The notes beneath the pieces are model-generated. The model was not told the origin of the DNA. It ran no database searches and was given only the letters and a program-made list of their open reading frames with translations. Shown piece after piece: positions 13,344 to 26,313 of a stretch of DNA of 64,000 nt. A program made the translations under genes and the position numbers. The stretch's first letter is position 1. Each line of letters opens with the position of its first letter. Origin of the DNA: Mercenaria mercenaria (Eukaryota; Mollusca; Bivalvia; Venerida; Veneridae); contig NC_069366.1 in assembly GCF_021730395.1 (NCBI RefSeq), forward strand, positions 63,121,001 through 63,185,000, given 5' to 3'.

Positions 13344-13934
13344 CTACGTTGGTAAGAGAAATACGATTTTTGTCATACGAATACCATTTAAAAGACCTAA
13401 ATTGCCTACATACATACATTATATATGATATTATATAGGACGTTAACAAGTATCTACGTAATAGGAAAACAGTGCCTATTCTTACGATATATATCGGCTT
13501 TTAAAAAACCAAGAAATATGTGTTTTAAAAATACTAACATCGGGAATATATGAAGATAATTCTGTACTCAAATGTAAATGTGGCAATCACGTTGTCTCTT
13601 TTTATATCATTAAAGAAATTGCCCGTTTTCAGTCTGCTACAAATAATTCAGATATTTCTACATCCATTTGTAATTTTAATTAAAGTTTAAGGTACTAGAC
13701 TTTATATATGATGCAACTTTGTGGGTCATAAAATTACAATTTTTCGGCTCCATAAAAAATCGAGGCTGCACCTTTTTTTTTAACTTTAAAATACACAAAA
13801 TTCAAAAACACAACATTTAATAAATATTTTTTGTTCACAAATTGATCTCTCTATTTATTACAGAAGGATTCGGACATCCTGTCCAAGTACTCGCCTGGTC
13901 AGATACGAGGTAATGTAAACATTTCTTTGCTTAT

Positions 13935-14125
13935 ACAGCCAAACCTGTATTAAGTAAGTAGCCAGTAAAGGTAGCGACACCATCCGGCTGCTTAAGACAG
14001 TTGGCTGCTTAAGACAGGTTGAAATTACGAGAACTCAATTTTGGAAGTTAGCTTACTGGCTGCTTAAGGAAAGTAGATGTGTAACTGCTTAATACAGATG
14101 ACCTCTAAGGCAGGTTAAACTAGAT
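13935..14125. repeat. Dispersed repeat of the 'acagccaaacctgt' type
   Basis: It begins 'tacagccaaacctgta' and has internal 'ggctgcttaagacag' copies. The opening recurs at about 24,049, and related wording ('aggtggtcactcaacacagg') occurs near 20,870. I take it as a small non-autonomous transposon family common in bivalves; its ends are not resolved. Confidence 0.4.
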
Positions 14126-14654
14126 TCACATTTCTCTATTTAGTCTAACCTGTTTAAAAAGGTGTTTCATGTTTTATTAGTTTTTTTGTTTTTTTGTTTT
14201 TTTGTTTATTTTTTTTTTCAGAAAATATGATCAATGTCAATTTTACTGCACATCAAGCAAAGTAGTAGGTTTTGCATTTTTACGTGTGGTAATTATTATC
14301 ACTCCATTTATACGTTTTATACCACTTAAAGCTCAAACTAAGATCTACATTTTATTGTAGTCTAAAGTCATTATAACGGATGAATATATATTTATTTAAA
14401 AGATATATGTTTATTTATTTATGTCTCATTCATTTACAAACATATAAAATTACATACAGACTAAAACAATTGTAAATGACCGTTCTAAATAGAACTATAA
14501 GAGACAATATACATACTCACATTTAAAAACATACCATATAACTTATAAATTCATATTAACTTAATTAAGAATTAAAATATAAAATCATGTGTACTATATT
14601 CAATATCATTTATGAATAAAATTCCTCTGGTATGACACTAAATAAAAGTTGACA

Positions 14655-15345
14655 ATGACCAAGTAACTACATGAATACATCTATGGATGTTGTATGACTA
14701 CCCGAGTGCATGAATGTTGAGTAACTGACCGAGTGAGTACATGAATGTACGGATGTTGAGGTAAGTAGCCGAGTGGGTACATAAATACATATGAAGATGA
14801 TGAGTAGATGACCAAATGAGTACATGAGTGTAAGGATGTTGAGTGAGTACATGAATGTACAAATGCTGAGTAACTAATCAAGTGAGTACATGAAAGTACA
14901 CATGTTGAGTGAGTACATGAATGCACATATGCTGAGTAACTGACCAAGTGAGTACATAAATGTACGGATGTTTAGGTAGGTGACCGAGTGGGTACATGAG
15001 TACATGTACAGATATTGAGTAGGTGACCGAATGACTACACGAGTGTGTGGATGTTGAGTGAGTACGTAAATGCACTAATGTTGAGTACCTGACCAAGTAA
15101 GTACATGAATGTACAGATGCTGAATGAGTGCCAGAGTGGGTACATAAATATATGTACGGATGTTGAGTAAGTGTGTGTATGTGTGTGTGTATTCGGGTTA
15201 AACGTCTTTTTCAACAATTTTAAGTAACTAAAAGAGTACACGAGTGTACGGATGTTAAGTGACCAAGCGAGTACACGAGTGTACCGATGTAGAGTAAATA
15301 ACCGAGTAAGTATATAATACCTGTATAAATGTTGAGTAAGTGACC
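14655..15345. repeat. Degenerate minisatellite with roughly 50-65-bp units
   Basis: It repeats 'gagtgagtacatgaatgtac', 'ggatgttgagtaa' and 'ctgaccgagtgggtacat' about a dozen times with drift. A short (GT)n run at about 15,171-15,190 interrupts it. Overlapping minus-strand frames rich in His, Ser, Thr and Tyr at 14,667-15,241 are a by-product of the repeat. Confidence 0.8.
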
Positions 15346-15649
15346 GCCTGATTATATTTTATATTTATTCATTTCTATAGTATCATGTATGCAAATAACT
15401 TCTAATAGAATATAGCATTGTGCATATAACGGATGAATACAACAGATGAATAAAGTCACATTTTTCTTTCTCAAATCTTTGTGACTCCTTGTGCATAATA
15501 AACCGACAAGAATTTACCCTAGAAACTACTTTTCTTTCGTACTATTCCTCCCATCATCGAAAATTAACCCTTTTTATACAGACATTAAAACATTGAGATG
15601 CAAGCCCAAAGTTTGTATGCTACATCATTATAGCATAGGTAGCTCAGAC

Positions 15650-15845
15650 ACTATAGAGTTATAGTATGTGTGAGAGTGTGTTACCAGGATATATCAGAGC
15701 GAGGGGTACATCTCGGTATTTTTCTCTGTACATATCGTCGAGGCCAGTAGGCCGAGACAGATATGTGCAGAGAAAAATACCGAGATGTACCCCTAGCTCT
15801 GATATATCCTCGTAACACACGAGCATTACATATTATAACTGTTTT
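15650..15845. repeat. Foldback (hairpin) element
   Basis: A long near-perfect inverted repeat. The left arm runs from about 15,652 to 15,735 and includes 'ggatatatcagagc' and 'ggggtacatctcggta'. The right arm carries their reverse complements to about 15,843. The loop is about 22 bp around 'cgaggccagtaggccg'. No protein is encoded. Confidence 0.75.
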
Positions 15846-16254
15846 ATCGCATAGTTTTATCATTAAAATTTATAATTATATTATTTTCACTTAAATTTGT
15901 TTATTATTATTTTTACTCTTTAGATTCCCTTTCTGCGCCTCGCTGACTGAAACACTAAAACTTCTGTTTTAGAAAATGTGTTCCCCAGATAAAAGTATCC
16001 AACAGATTTCTGCCTTGGTTTTAAATCTTTGCATTTCATTGGCCAAACATAATTATTGTAAAACTTGTTGTTTTGTTTGTAAACAAAAATCAAAGAAAAA
16101 TAAACATTTGAGAAATCTCAAAATTTCATATGTTTCTGAATTTTTGAAATATTCTAGTTTATTTATTCTTTTACTTTATAAATGTAGGTGTTTGTGACAA
16201 TTCTTTCTCTGTGAACTGTAAATTGGAGCTAAAATCATCTTTTCTTTGAAAGGA

Positions 16255-16390
16255 AAAAAATATACTCCCTCTATAGGACCTCGATAGAGAAAAAGTGTTG
16301 CGATATATATCGGAACAGTTTTACTGTGCTGATATATATCGCAACGGTTTTTTTCTAATGAAACTCTATAGAGATTTCTGTGTTGCAGTT
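16255..16390. repeat. Small inverted repeat with cgatatatatcg core
   Basis: 'gttgcgatatatatcgg' at about 16,298 pairs with 'ctgatatatatcgcaac' at about 16,335. The outer parts also pair roughly (ctctatagga / tctatagag). The sequence between 15,846 and 17,205 otherwise holds no gene I can support. Confidence 0.6.
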
Positions 16391-17205
16391 TTGTAAAATA
16401 TTAGCACAGATTTTGTAGTATTAATGTGTGTTACCATGTATAACATACTGTAAAGATCAATGTGCACTATGCGATAAACTTATTAGGATACATGTTGAAT
16501 TACACAACATTCAGCAGAAAGTTGCAAGGATTTTCAGCTTGAAATTTTACTATAGCAGAAAATAATAAAATCATTTCTAAAATTGCAATATAGCTACATC
16601 GATTTACAGTAAGTAATACCTTGTGGCTTTAGTAAGTACAACTATAAGGTAGTAGACCGATGATAACATTTGACATTTATCCGTATGCTGTTTCGACATT
16701 CTCCGGTTGCTAGTCCGGCCTGTCTCGCGTGTAGAAATAACGATAGGATTTTTACTTTAAAACAACGAAAAAGTCCGAAACTTTCAAATAACACGGATTT
16801 TTACCTTGCTTTCTGTGCAGGCATGGCATGCTGGGAACCATCTGTTGCAATATAAAAATGTTTCTTTAAAGGGGGTTTATACTCTAAATAGCTAAAAATG
16901 CTATACTGTGCCCGAAAGGGCGGATGGACCCTAATTAAACTTAAAAAGAAGAAGTTGTCTTTAAATCAAATTATTTGAGTTTTGTACTTGATTGGTCGGT
17001 GGTATACCAGTATATGTACTACACGGTGTCGGTTGTGTTTAACAGTATGATAAACGGGCTGCTGACTGGCTTTTACAAAAAAATACTAACCTTGTGAATA
17101 TGTTTTGTCATGTTTGAAGGATGCCAAAATAGCATACGAGAACACGTGTCTTTCGTATTTCTTAAAAGCTTGTTAATGAAATAGTTAGAAGATAAGTCAA
17201 ACAAG

Positions 17206-18601
17206 AAATATCTTTAAAAATGATGGTCGGCGAATTGTAATAAGGAAAGAAGTTTATGAATTTTTCATCTAACATTTATCTTTCATCTAACATTTTTCAA
17301 ATTGCAAAACTAAACACCGCACTTTCACAATTTAAATGGTTCTCTTTTAATTTTTCGCAAAGGTTTCGTAGGGTTGCAATTTTGTTTCGTTTATCCTTAG
17401 ACGAATAATTACAGCAGTAGTTTGATGAAGATTCATGAAGCGGTTCATGAGAAGAGGTCATTAAACGTGTTTATATTTTTAGCTAAATTGGTCCCTATCC
17501 CCATTTGTAACAAAATAGCAGGAGACCTTACGATATTGTTACACATCGAGTTTGATAAAAATCCATTACATTTTAGTGATTAATGCGAAGAAAGGCATAT
17601 CTACTTTTAGCTAAAGTGGTCCCTAATAGGGCCCAAGTTCCTATATAAATAAATTTGGAAGAGGACCATATAATGATGCTCCAGACCAAGTATGACAAAG
17701 ATCCACCAAGCTGTTCATGAGACGCTGTATAAAGGCATTTCTAGTTTAAGCTCTAGCAGCCCCTAAAAGGGGTTAAATGTCCCAGCTGAACAAAGTTGGC
17801 TGCGGGCCTAATAAACATGCTACAAATCAAGTTTGATTAGAATACATGAGAAAAAATTAATTAAAGGATTTTTTTATTATTTATTTTTATTTATTTCTAA
17901 AATAGGCCAACTGATCCCGCTTTAACAAATGCATATTCGCTATTCATGAATCTTTGGACAATGACGTCACACCTATAAAAAAGTGAAGGTCAAGCAAAAC
18001 ATACAATTGTAATTATTTCAATATTTCTGTTTCATAAGCTAAGTTTGACCGTAGTCATATCACATAAATAAACTGTATGCAGCGTACCTTCCTTTCAGAG
18101 AAATGGGATTCAGTCATTATATAGCATATATATATAATAAAACAGATTTCAACTGAGTTCAATATTTGCATACCATACTAAAGAAAAATATTCATATATA
18201 ATAAATCAGTTAAATAATTTATAACAAATGTATCAAAGCAGTCAAGTACTCATTTTAATATGCAATCTGAATAAGTCACAAAAGCAAGAAACCTTTTCAT
18301 ATACAGACGACAATTGTAACAAAGAAAATCTTTTAAAAAGCACTTCTCTACATAAAAGACTCTTATCACACCCTTATTCATGTGAACAGCGTCGTTTAGG
18401 ATAAACGCTTTGTCTACATTTCACTCAGCGTAGCACAATCAACAGAGTGAAAGAAATTGACACTCTCGTCCAATCAGGCAGAGTGTTGCATAAATCTTCC
18501 ATTTTGATAAATTATCTATAATGCGTTATCAAGTAGTTTGATTTGCAAACTGAAGTCACGTGGCATAGGTAACGAAAACGAATTTAGACGCCGTCGCCGA
18601 A
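17206..18601 (+). mobile_element. 1.4-kb dispersed repeat, copy 1
   Basis: Nearly identical along its length to 61,227-62,770 (same orientation, mostly single-base differences). It starts 'acaagaaatatctttaaaaa' and ends around 'gacgccgtcgccgaa'. The middle carries two or three diverged units of the bivalve motif 'cccaagttcctatataaat' / 'gttcatgag'. No long reading frame and no obvious terminal inverted repeat, so the class is unknown. Copy 2 has about 150 extra bases near its 3' end. This copy lies about 480 bp upstream of the first visible exon of the calmodulin-like gene. Confidence 0.75.
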
Positions 18602-18684
18602 AAAAGACGTATTTGGAACTTTAAACTTAATCGCGGGTTTGAACCCGTCAGTGGCGTGACTTTTCATCAGTATGAGACACGCGG

Positions 18685-18800
18685 TTTAGGGACCAGTCTC
18701 AGAATGTAACACAACCATTGGTTAATTTGAAAACAGTACTCAGAAACAACCAATCAGATCCGCTGAAAAATTTTGAGACTGGTTTATAATCTTGTGACCA
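18685..18800. promoter_or_regulatory. Paired CCAAT motifs inside a short inverted repeat (possible promoter)
   Basis: An 'accattggtt' (inverted CCAAT) near 18,714 and an 'aaccaatcag' (CCAAT) near 18,747 lie between 'accagtctca' (about 18,692) and its reverse complement 'tgagactggt' (about 18,774). The block sits about 300-400 bp before the first visible calmodulin-like exon. It could belong to that gene's promoter or to another small repeat. This is a weak call. Confidence 0.25.
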
Positions 18801-19082
18801 TGCAGTACTACTTTTTTCCGCAAGAAATTGATTTGAGAACGATTTATATAAGTTCAAAGTCTCTTCATAATTGGATTTAGAAACTTAACTTTAAGAATTC
18901 TCAATGCTGTAAAATAACACTAAAACACTTTACTATATATTTGACATTTGTAGATATCTCTTTGACATTTCATCTTTTTTTAGTTATGTTATGTTTGTGC
19001 ACAACTTCAGTGAATTGTACTGTTTTAAGTAGGGATAAAAATTTATTTCAAATTAGTATACAAAGTATGTATTCTCTGACAG

Positions 19083-22000
19083 AACTGCGGGAAGCGTTCA
19101 AGTTGTTTGACAAAGATGGCGACGGATCTATTACCGCGGAGGAGCTTGGGACGGTCATGCGCAATCTTGGTCAATTTCCGTCCACCGACGAACTGTACAT
19201 GATGTTGAAAGAGATCGACATAGACGGTAAGTTTGTCTCATCTCAAACGTTTGGCATACATGATATGAATCTTAGTGCTTTAAAATGTATTGTAGAAATG
19301 AGTGAACATCTTTTATTTAAAGCCTCCATTGTATATTTTTTGTGCTAGTTACTGGAAAAGCTATACTGATTTTGATTTGGGGGTTTTAAAGTTATATGTT
19401 AAGTCAGTAAGCTAATCAATATTTTAATCATATTTCCACCTAAACTTTTTATTCAGTTGTATATGATAGAATGTAAAAGGACAGCTACATTCAGAACACT
19501 TGTTAAATGAACTTTAGGTGAATGGTGAAATTGTCACGTGTTTCAGGAGATGGGACGTTCAGTTTCGAAGAGTTTGTTCAGGTCATGGCTAACATGGGTG
19601 GACTGAGTGAACAGTCAGAGGAAGACGAGGAAAAGGAACTCAGACAAGCTTTCACTGTAAGACACGAGATTACCGTGCTGTATACCTAAATAGACTGTTG
19701 TTTTTATCAGTTTATGAGCGGCAAGGAGTCATTAGACATACAGAGTTTATTAGGGCCATTGAAGTCAATAATACATCTTGAAAAACTTTAAAAAAACTAT
19801 ATCATGAAATCCTTAATTCGTATTACATATATACTACTTGCTTAGAATGTATCTAAAACTTGATTAGTTCTTTGAGCTGATCCTTCATGCCAGTTACTAC
19901 TATCATGGAAAATCTCTTCCAATCTTGATACGCATATCGTGTAATTCCGTTTACAATACTAACGTGTTGTGTTGTAATTCGTGATGCTCATGTCCGCACG
20001 CCGCGTCCGTTCAAACACTTTTTTGTGATGTTTTGATATTTTTCAGGTTTTTGACAAGACCGGCTGCGGTTACATTTGTGCGTCCGACATCCGGGCAATA
20101 CTGCAGTGCCTGGGGGAAGATTTGACCGAGGAAGAAAGTAAGAGACACCGAATATTTCGTCTTTCACTCTCTTATTTTTAAAGTCTTTAATTTCTAATTG
20201 TGAATATAAGGGGTATTGTACCACATCAATATACTTCAGACAGGCGTATACTCTCCTTTTTGTCATTAAAAGTCAAACTGGCTAATAGAATACTAGTACT
20301 AGAATAATAGTAATTCATTGTCTTATAAAAACAAATAAAATCTAAAACAACCAATTTTCACTTATTACAGATAAAATTTAGGGTAACTCCGCTATGTGAA
20401 ATATTTTTAGCATACAGAGTGAAAAAAAGAGTCTTTCCACCCTGTGCGTCATAAAAATGATCATAATAATGCGCCAAATTCATTTCACCGCTTGTTCGTA
20501 AAATACGAATTAGCCCCGCTGAAAAAAAATACCATGTATAGAATTTCTTGAAATTCTGGTATAATTTCTCCACAATATATTCATGTCTTGGCAAAGGCTG
20601 TCGATAAAAAGCAATTAGTGTTTTGTTAACATATCGATCCCCAGCTGTTTCAAGCTCCTGAAATTACTGTAAATTTGCATTTCTACAGACGTTTGCTGGA
20701 AACAGTTGAACAATAAAATTGATTCAAATTTATAAAACTAGCCTGTATGATATGTCTGGAATCGAAGATTTAGAAAAGTGTCGAGAAAAGAGAATTGATA
20801 TAAAAACTACAGTAAAATCTCTTTTAAAAGAGCACTCTTGGGAAATGGAAAACAACTGTCCTTGTTGACAGGTGGTCACTCAACACAGGTATATCCGCAC
20901 TATTTATGGTTATTAAACGGGAAGTCAGCGGCAAAGTGGTTAACAGGTTGGACAACAAGGCCAAAGTAAAACTCTTTAAACCAATGCTATACGTACATTC
21001 AGATGTTCAATACCCAGATCAATACACTGCAGACAAATATAAATAAGAGCCTACTGTTTTATCCATCTCTGTAGTAATAGGAATTTTCAAAAAATTTCCA
21101 ATGTCTTCATTAGCTTTGAATTTATCGTCAAATTAGATTTTGGTAGTAAATTTCAACAATTTTTGACAACAATGGATCGTTATAATCGTTTTCAGATATC
21201 TTAGTAGGCATATAGCAACATTTCCATGCAAATATTTTGCAAAAGTTCTGAGAACTTTTCATGATGATTGCAATTATGGTTTTGTCCAATGTTTACAACG
21301 AGAACAATCAGTTTTAACCAAAAATTCGCAAAAAAAAAAAATAAACTGACGGATTAGATGATATAAACAATATGTGCAAGACTATAATTCCATTTCAGTT
21401 GACGAAATGATTGCGGAAGTTGATATAGACGGTGATGGAAGGATTGATTATGACGGTAATGATAGTCATGATATTTTATCATATTTAACGGAACACTTTT
21501 TTGTTCATATTCTACCGTCGGCCACCGCCTATTTATCAAAGTGCAATAGTAGGATGGTAGGATTGGCGATGGTGGGATAGTAGGATGATAGGATTGGTGA
21601 TGGTAGGATAGTAAACTGATATGATAGCGATGGTAGGATAGTAGTATGGTAGGCTTGGCGACGTGAGGATAGTAGGATGATAGGATTGGTGATGGTAGGA
21701 TAGTAAACTGATTTGATAGCGATGGTAGGATAGTAGTATGGTAGATTTGGCGACGGTAGGATAGTAGGATAATAGGATTGGTGATGGTAGAATAGTAAAC
21801 TGATATGATAGCGATGGTAGGATAGTGGATGGTAAGATTGGCGATGGTAGGATAGTAGTATGGTAGGATTGGCGGCGGTAGGATAGTAGGATGGTAGAAT
21901 TGGTGATGGTAGGATAGTAGGATGATAGGATAGCGGCGGTAGGATAGTGGATAGTAGAATTGGTGATGGTAGGATAGTAGGATGATAGGATAGCGATGGT

Positions 22001-23835
22001 AGGATAGTGGATAGTAGAATTGGTGATGGTAGGATAGTAGGATGATGGGATAGTGGTGATATATTGACGATAGTTGCCATCCTACTATTCTACTATCGCT
22101 ATCATCCTACCATCCCATTATCCTGCTATCGTATTATCGCGTTTTGATAATTAAGCGATGAGCGATGGAAGGATCTGAACGTAGTTTATCGAGTTATTAC
22201 TTTAAACCATTTCGTCTGTTAGTTCACAAATATATATGAACTGAAACTCTGAGACAGTCTTGAAAATTAAATCCTAAAGTAATAAAAAGAAAACTATTTG
22301 CCAGGAAAGAGTAATTGCGCCTGAAAAAAATAGCCAAGATTCCATCAGTAAAGGCTGAATTACATATATAGGTTTACAAGTCTAACATGTATATGGGCTG
22401 TTGGAACTCTATGTTGTATGTTATCCAAGACAGCATATGTTATAAAGACACGAAGCTTTTACAGTTGTGTATGTGCCGATTTGTCATTGAATTCAATCAG
22501 TAAGAGCAGAGTCATTGATCTTGCAGTAGACAAAATGGCACGTATTGTTTTCTAATGAAATAATTGTCATATTTTAACATCAGCTAAGTACTCCATGAAT
22601 TTGTATTTGTGTGTTTCAGTCATTTCTGTCGATAATATTTTTTCCTGTAAATGCAATAAGGCTGAGCACTTGAAAAATAGCTAAATCACAGATGACCTTT
22701 ATTTATGCATACCGTAAGCAAGACAATTAATTTCAACATCTGAGTTTAAGAACAAACGTAATATTAGCAGATTTATAAAAATTGTAGATTTTTACGGACA
22801 GTCTGTACGTATACCACATTCGTAGACCAGTTTATGTTATACAGTGCTATAATTCTTGGAAACTACAGTTAGAGTAGTTAAAATAACAATAAAACATACG
22901 AAATATATCGCGATTACTCCATGGAATATCATTATGCGTGCATCCGTCTCTCAAAATGTCAAAATTAAGAAAAAAAAGAATTTGGCTCGCTCGCTCCATC
23001 TTTTCCTTTGAAAATTTTCCAGAGAACTACTGATCACTTTTAAATGACCTAACAAAGTGCGGCGGTAAAAATTAAAAACATGAGCCCATCATTTTCTCCG
23101 AGAATCAATCAACGTGACTTTGTAATATTAAGGCTTAACCTCGATTTTGAATAAAAAATTTGCCTTGTCCTATATGTGCCGCTGAGTGATAATTATTGAT
23201 CTCGATTCTATATTTTCAAATAGTTGTGATCTTTGATTACAAATCACATGCAGTTAGCTGCGAATGCAATGTTGTTTCACCGGCCAGATTGGTACGCCCA
23301 ATTTATTGCCGTTGAAACAGTGTCTTTGATTTGGTACTCATAGTGGGACAAGACAAAATGCATTAAAATGTTCCAGTTTGTTTTGCTTCTGTTTGAGAGC
23401 TCGCCGTTCATACAGGTAATGTAGCGCCATAGTCCAAACCTGAAAAGTGATAAAAAGTGCTGTTTTGGTGGTCATCTTTGATGCCATCTTTAATTTCTAA
23501 AATCATACTGTGATACGTCAACTCCATCTAACGTTTCCTAACACTTCAGACATCTGTCTAAACATTTATATAAAGATTAATTAGTAAGTAGATTTTATTT
23601 TTGCACACGGTGCTTATGGACTGGTGAGCAACTTTCAGTGTAATACATTTCAGAGTTCATAGCCTGTGTTTGTTCAGACACCAGTGCGGACAAGGAAGAG
23701 GGGAAGGTAGAGTCACCACGGCCAAGCCCCAAAGTTAGTCAGTCAGAACCGGACAACCCCCGGGCGCAGTCCCAGGGCGTGGTCGAAAGGAACGCCGATC
23801 CTAGTACATCAAAGGTGCAGGACGGGCCAGAGTAG
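19083..23835 (+). CDS. Calmodulin-like EF-hand protein, five visible exons
   Basis: Exons 19083-19226, 19547-19656, 20047-20137, 21399-21455 and 23654-23835 all have AG/GT borders and join in frame to give about 194 residues ending at TAG 23,833-23,835. The first visible exon is exactly 144 bp, starts in phase 1 and ends inside EF-hand 2 after DIDG, as in animal calmodulin genes; the last intron, just before EF(I/V), is also conserved. Loops: EF1 [12 protein letters not shown] and EF2 [12 protein letters not shown] look able to bind Ca2+. EF3 [12 protein letters not shown] is decayed (Cys at positions 5 and 9, Asp at 12). EF4 [12 protein letters not shown] is good. After EF4 comes a roughly 57-residue tail rich in Ser, Pro and Glu that calmodulin lacks. 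The 5' exon or exons encoding the start Met were not found. The inferred role is a cytosolic Ca2+ sensor distinct from calmodulin; its target is unknown. Confidence 0.85.
21545..22140. repeat. Minisatellite in intron 4 of the calmodulin-like gene, with an inverted end
   Basis: Tandem 'ggatagtaggatgatagga' / 'ttggtgatggta' units, roughly 57 bp per higher-order unit, run to about 22,070. The last stretch (about 22,080-22,130) carries the reverse-complement wording ('ctatcatcctaccatccc'), so the end can fold back on the array. The 183-codon minus-strand frame over it is a by-product of the repeat. Confidence 0.85.
22141..23653. other. Rest of intron 4; nothing recognised
   Basis: AT-rich intron sequence. 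I see no exon-like frame with conserved protein content and no repeat family I can name. Confidence 0.5.
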
Positions 23836-24048
23836 ACCAGCGAAAAAAGTGGAAAAATACTTCTATCCAAAGTTTTGTCTTCTTGTGACATTCTCACCTT
23901 ATTTGCAAGCTATGTTGCAAACTACCTTCTACGATCTGCGAGTCCTGTGTTAAATGTACAAAACAGTAATTTTCAGTGTGAAATTAAGTTTGTTTTGATA
24001 ATTTATTTTGTGATGGCGTTCTGATGTTTTTATAAACACTGTAATACA

Positions 24049-24135
24049 GCCAAACCCGTGTATAGCAAACCCATCTTGGGAGAGAGAAGTGTGGTCGTTG
24101 TATGGAGGTTATTGATTTAGAGAGCTTAATATACA
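24049..24135. repeat. Fragment of the 'acagccaaacc(t/c)gt' repeat
   Basis: It begins 'acagccaaacccgtgtatag' and continues through 'gtggtcgttgtatggagg', the same family opening as at 13,935. From 24,136 to 24,740 I see no gene. Confidence 0.45.
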
Positions 24136-24739
24136 AGAATGCCATATAATGGGAAAGAAAATTTCTGACTTTTTATGAGTTATATGAAGATGTTGTTAAT
24201 ATTATGACAGAGTATATATTTAGGAATTAATCATTTTCTAAAATTATCGCTTACAACATTTATAAGTTCCAAATAACAAATCACATAAAATATTGGAATG
24301 TGAGAAACATATGCACACGAAAGTGCTGCAAAAGTAAGAGTAACCTAAATCTGTTATCGTGTAATTTGTTTCTTTTCTGCTCTATACATTATAAAAATAA
24401 AACGAATATAAAAAAATACGTTTTAATTATGAAACCAGCATCCATACATGAATCTTATTCATGCTATATGTTTCTGCTAAAAACTGCTTCCTAGCAAAGA
24501 GAGAGTTTGACGAAATATGACCATATTACGAACATGGATATTTTATTTGAACATGTTATCTATCGTGACTGCTTTCATCAATTTAATATTGACTTTTTTA
24601 TCATATTGGTCCTAGAACTGGAAATTTCTGATATGGTACTAGTTCGTTCTTCCCAGCGGAAAGAGGGTTTCGCGTATACATCGGTACTATACCGGGCACG
24701 TTAAATAAGACAGACATGCGAGCATCTAAAAGTTGTCAC

Positions 24740-24875
24740 TCTGTGTCTGTACTGATAAGGATGACATTGACACCCTGAGTATTTTTGCATTTGTGGTGAA
24801 TTGGGGGCTTTCTTTCGGGTTTTTTCGCCCTGTGTCTGTACTGATTAAGGATGACATTGACACCCTGTGTAATCT
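24740..24875. repeat. Pair of about 40-bp direct repeats
   Basis: 'ctgtgtctgtactgat' followed by 'aaggatgacattgacaccctg' occurs at about 24,742 and again at about 24,831, about 90 bp apart. The minus-strand frames here (24,726-25,091) repeat the same residues because of the duplication and are not called as genes. The stretch 25,100-25,680 has nothing recognisable. Confidence 0.6.
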
Positions 24876-25695
24876 GGTATGATACAATAGGGTAATTATA
24901 ATTGTAACTCGATCTGGATGCTGTGTTCGGCTCAAGTGGATTTTGCCAGATCGGATCTCCCGAGGCGCGCAATTCATTGGGCTGTCCATGTAGATCAATA
25001 TAAATGTGTGTGCAGCACACACTAAAACAAGTGAATGAAGTATTGCCTTGCAATACAAAGATGGCAATACAAAGCCCCTACTGGACGACACCTAATTTTC
25101 TCTACTGCATTATAACATATTGATTTGATATCTGTCAATGATGTATAAACAATATTTTACTATATATACAATATGTTATGACAAAACACTTGGATTAAAA
25201 TGTGCATCTATAAAAATCTACAGTTTTCATAGGATTATTTTTAGCCGATTATAAAAAAAGTTATCATATAAATTATTTATAGTAAAATTAATCCAAAAAA
25301 ATCTATATAATGTAAGTCCACAAGAAACTCTTTACCAGGTAGAGATAGGTCAAAATACACTCAAAATTGGATGTAACATGCATGTTGTACCACAGAAAAG
25401 TGGTCTCGATTTTCCATACGGCCTAATAGAAATGTTACGTATAATATATTTATAGTAAAAACAAAAGTCCCCGAAACTGGTTTTCAGCCAGTAGGTGACT
25501 AATAATCTGACTCATAACAAATTTCAATACTTAAAGGCAATGTTGGCAGACTGCCATAATAGCAAATTTAAGAATATGAATGACACGACATTGAATAACA
25601 ATAGCAATAAATATGTCGGTCAAAAGCTATACATAGCTTACATGTATGTTTATAATGTTATATTATCTACCGACAATGAATATAATATTATATTG

Positions 25696-25720
25696 AATTG
25701 ACTTGACTTGACTTGACTTT
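25696..25720. repeat. (TTGAC)n microsatellite
   Basis: Four to five tandem 'ttgac' units. A C-rich tract (about 25,807-25,820) follows in sequence with no gene. Confidence 0.8.
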
Positions 25721-26313
25721 TCACCATTTCATACCTGGATTTCAAAAATTTCCAAGAAGAGGCGGGAGGGAAGACCCCCATGTCCCCATTAACACGGGCA
25801 GAGCCCCCCCCCCCCTCCCACCGCCCCATACTTAGCCGCTGCCGTTTCCCCATCCCCCTCCGGGCCTGGGCAACTGTTAAGATTCCTAATTATCTACCTT
25901 CCGTTAACAGCTAATATTAGATAGTGTTCGTGCATGTCAGCTACCACTTTGAGAACGCACACTAAAATGGAGAGGTAAGCATTTACAGAAATTTTAATTG
26001 ATTTAGCAGATTTAGAGTAAGGAAGCTTTATCAATTAATTCATTCTATCCTTGTTGAGAAATAACATTTATGATTGAATACTGTACCGTACATTCTATAC
26101 AATGTACTACACTAAAAATACATGTCACCCTACTTCCGTTTTTAATAGAATAGAATATTAATTTATCATGATGTACTGTACTCATACACAATTATATGCG
26201 TAATGAAAATCGACATACAATCAAAACAGACTAAGATTTAAACTTTTCCTTTAATGTTTAGAGAAATTCATCGAAAACGGAAGTTGGATAACAGGAAGTA
26301 ATATATCTGCAAA

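Noticed and set aside
14667-15241. His/Ser/Thr-rich repetitive minus-strand frames
   Set aside because: Translation of the degenerate minisatellite; each frame starts and stops with the repeat phase.
21529-22080. 183-codon Ser/Tyr/Pro-rich minus-strand frame
   Set aside because: It is the minisatellite in the calmodulin-like gene's intron read on the other strand.
24726-25091. 121-codon minus-strand frame
   Set aside because: It contains the duplicated 40-bp block, and its residues match no family I know.
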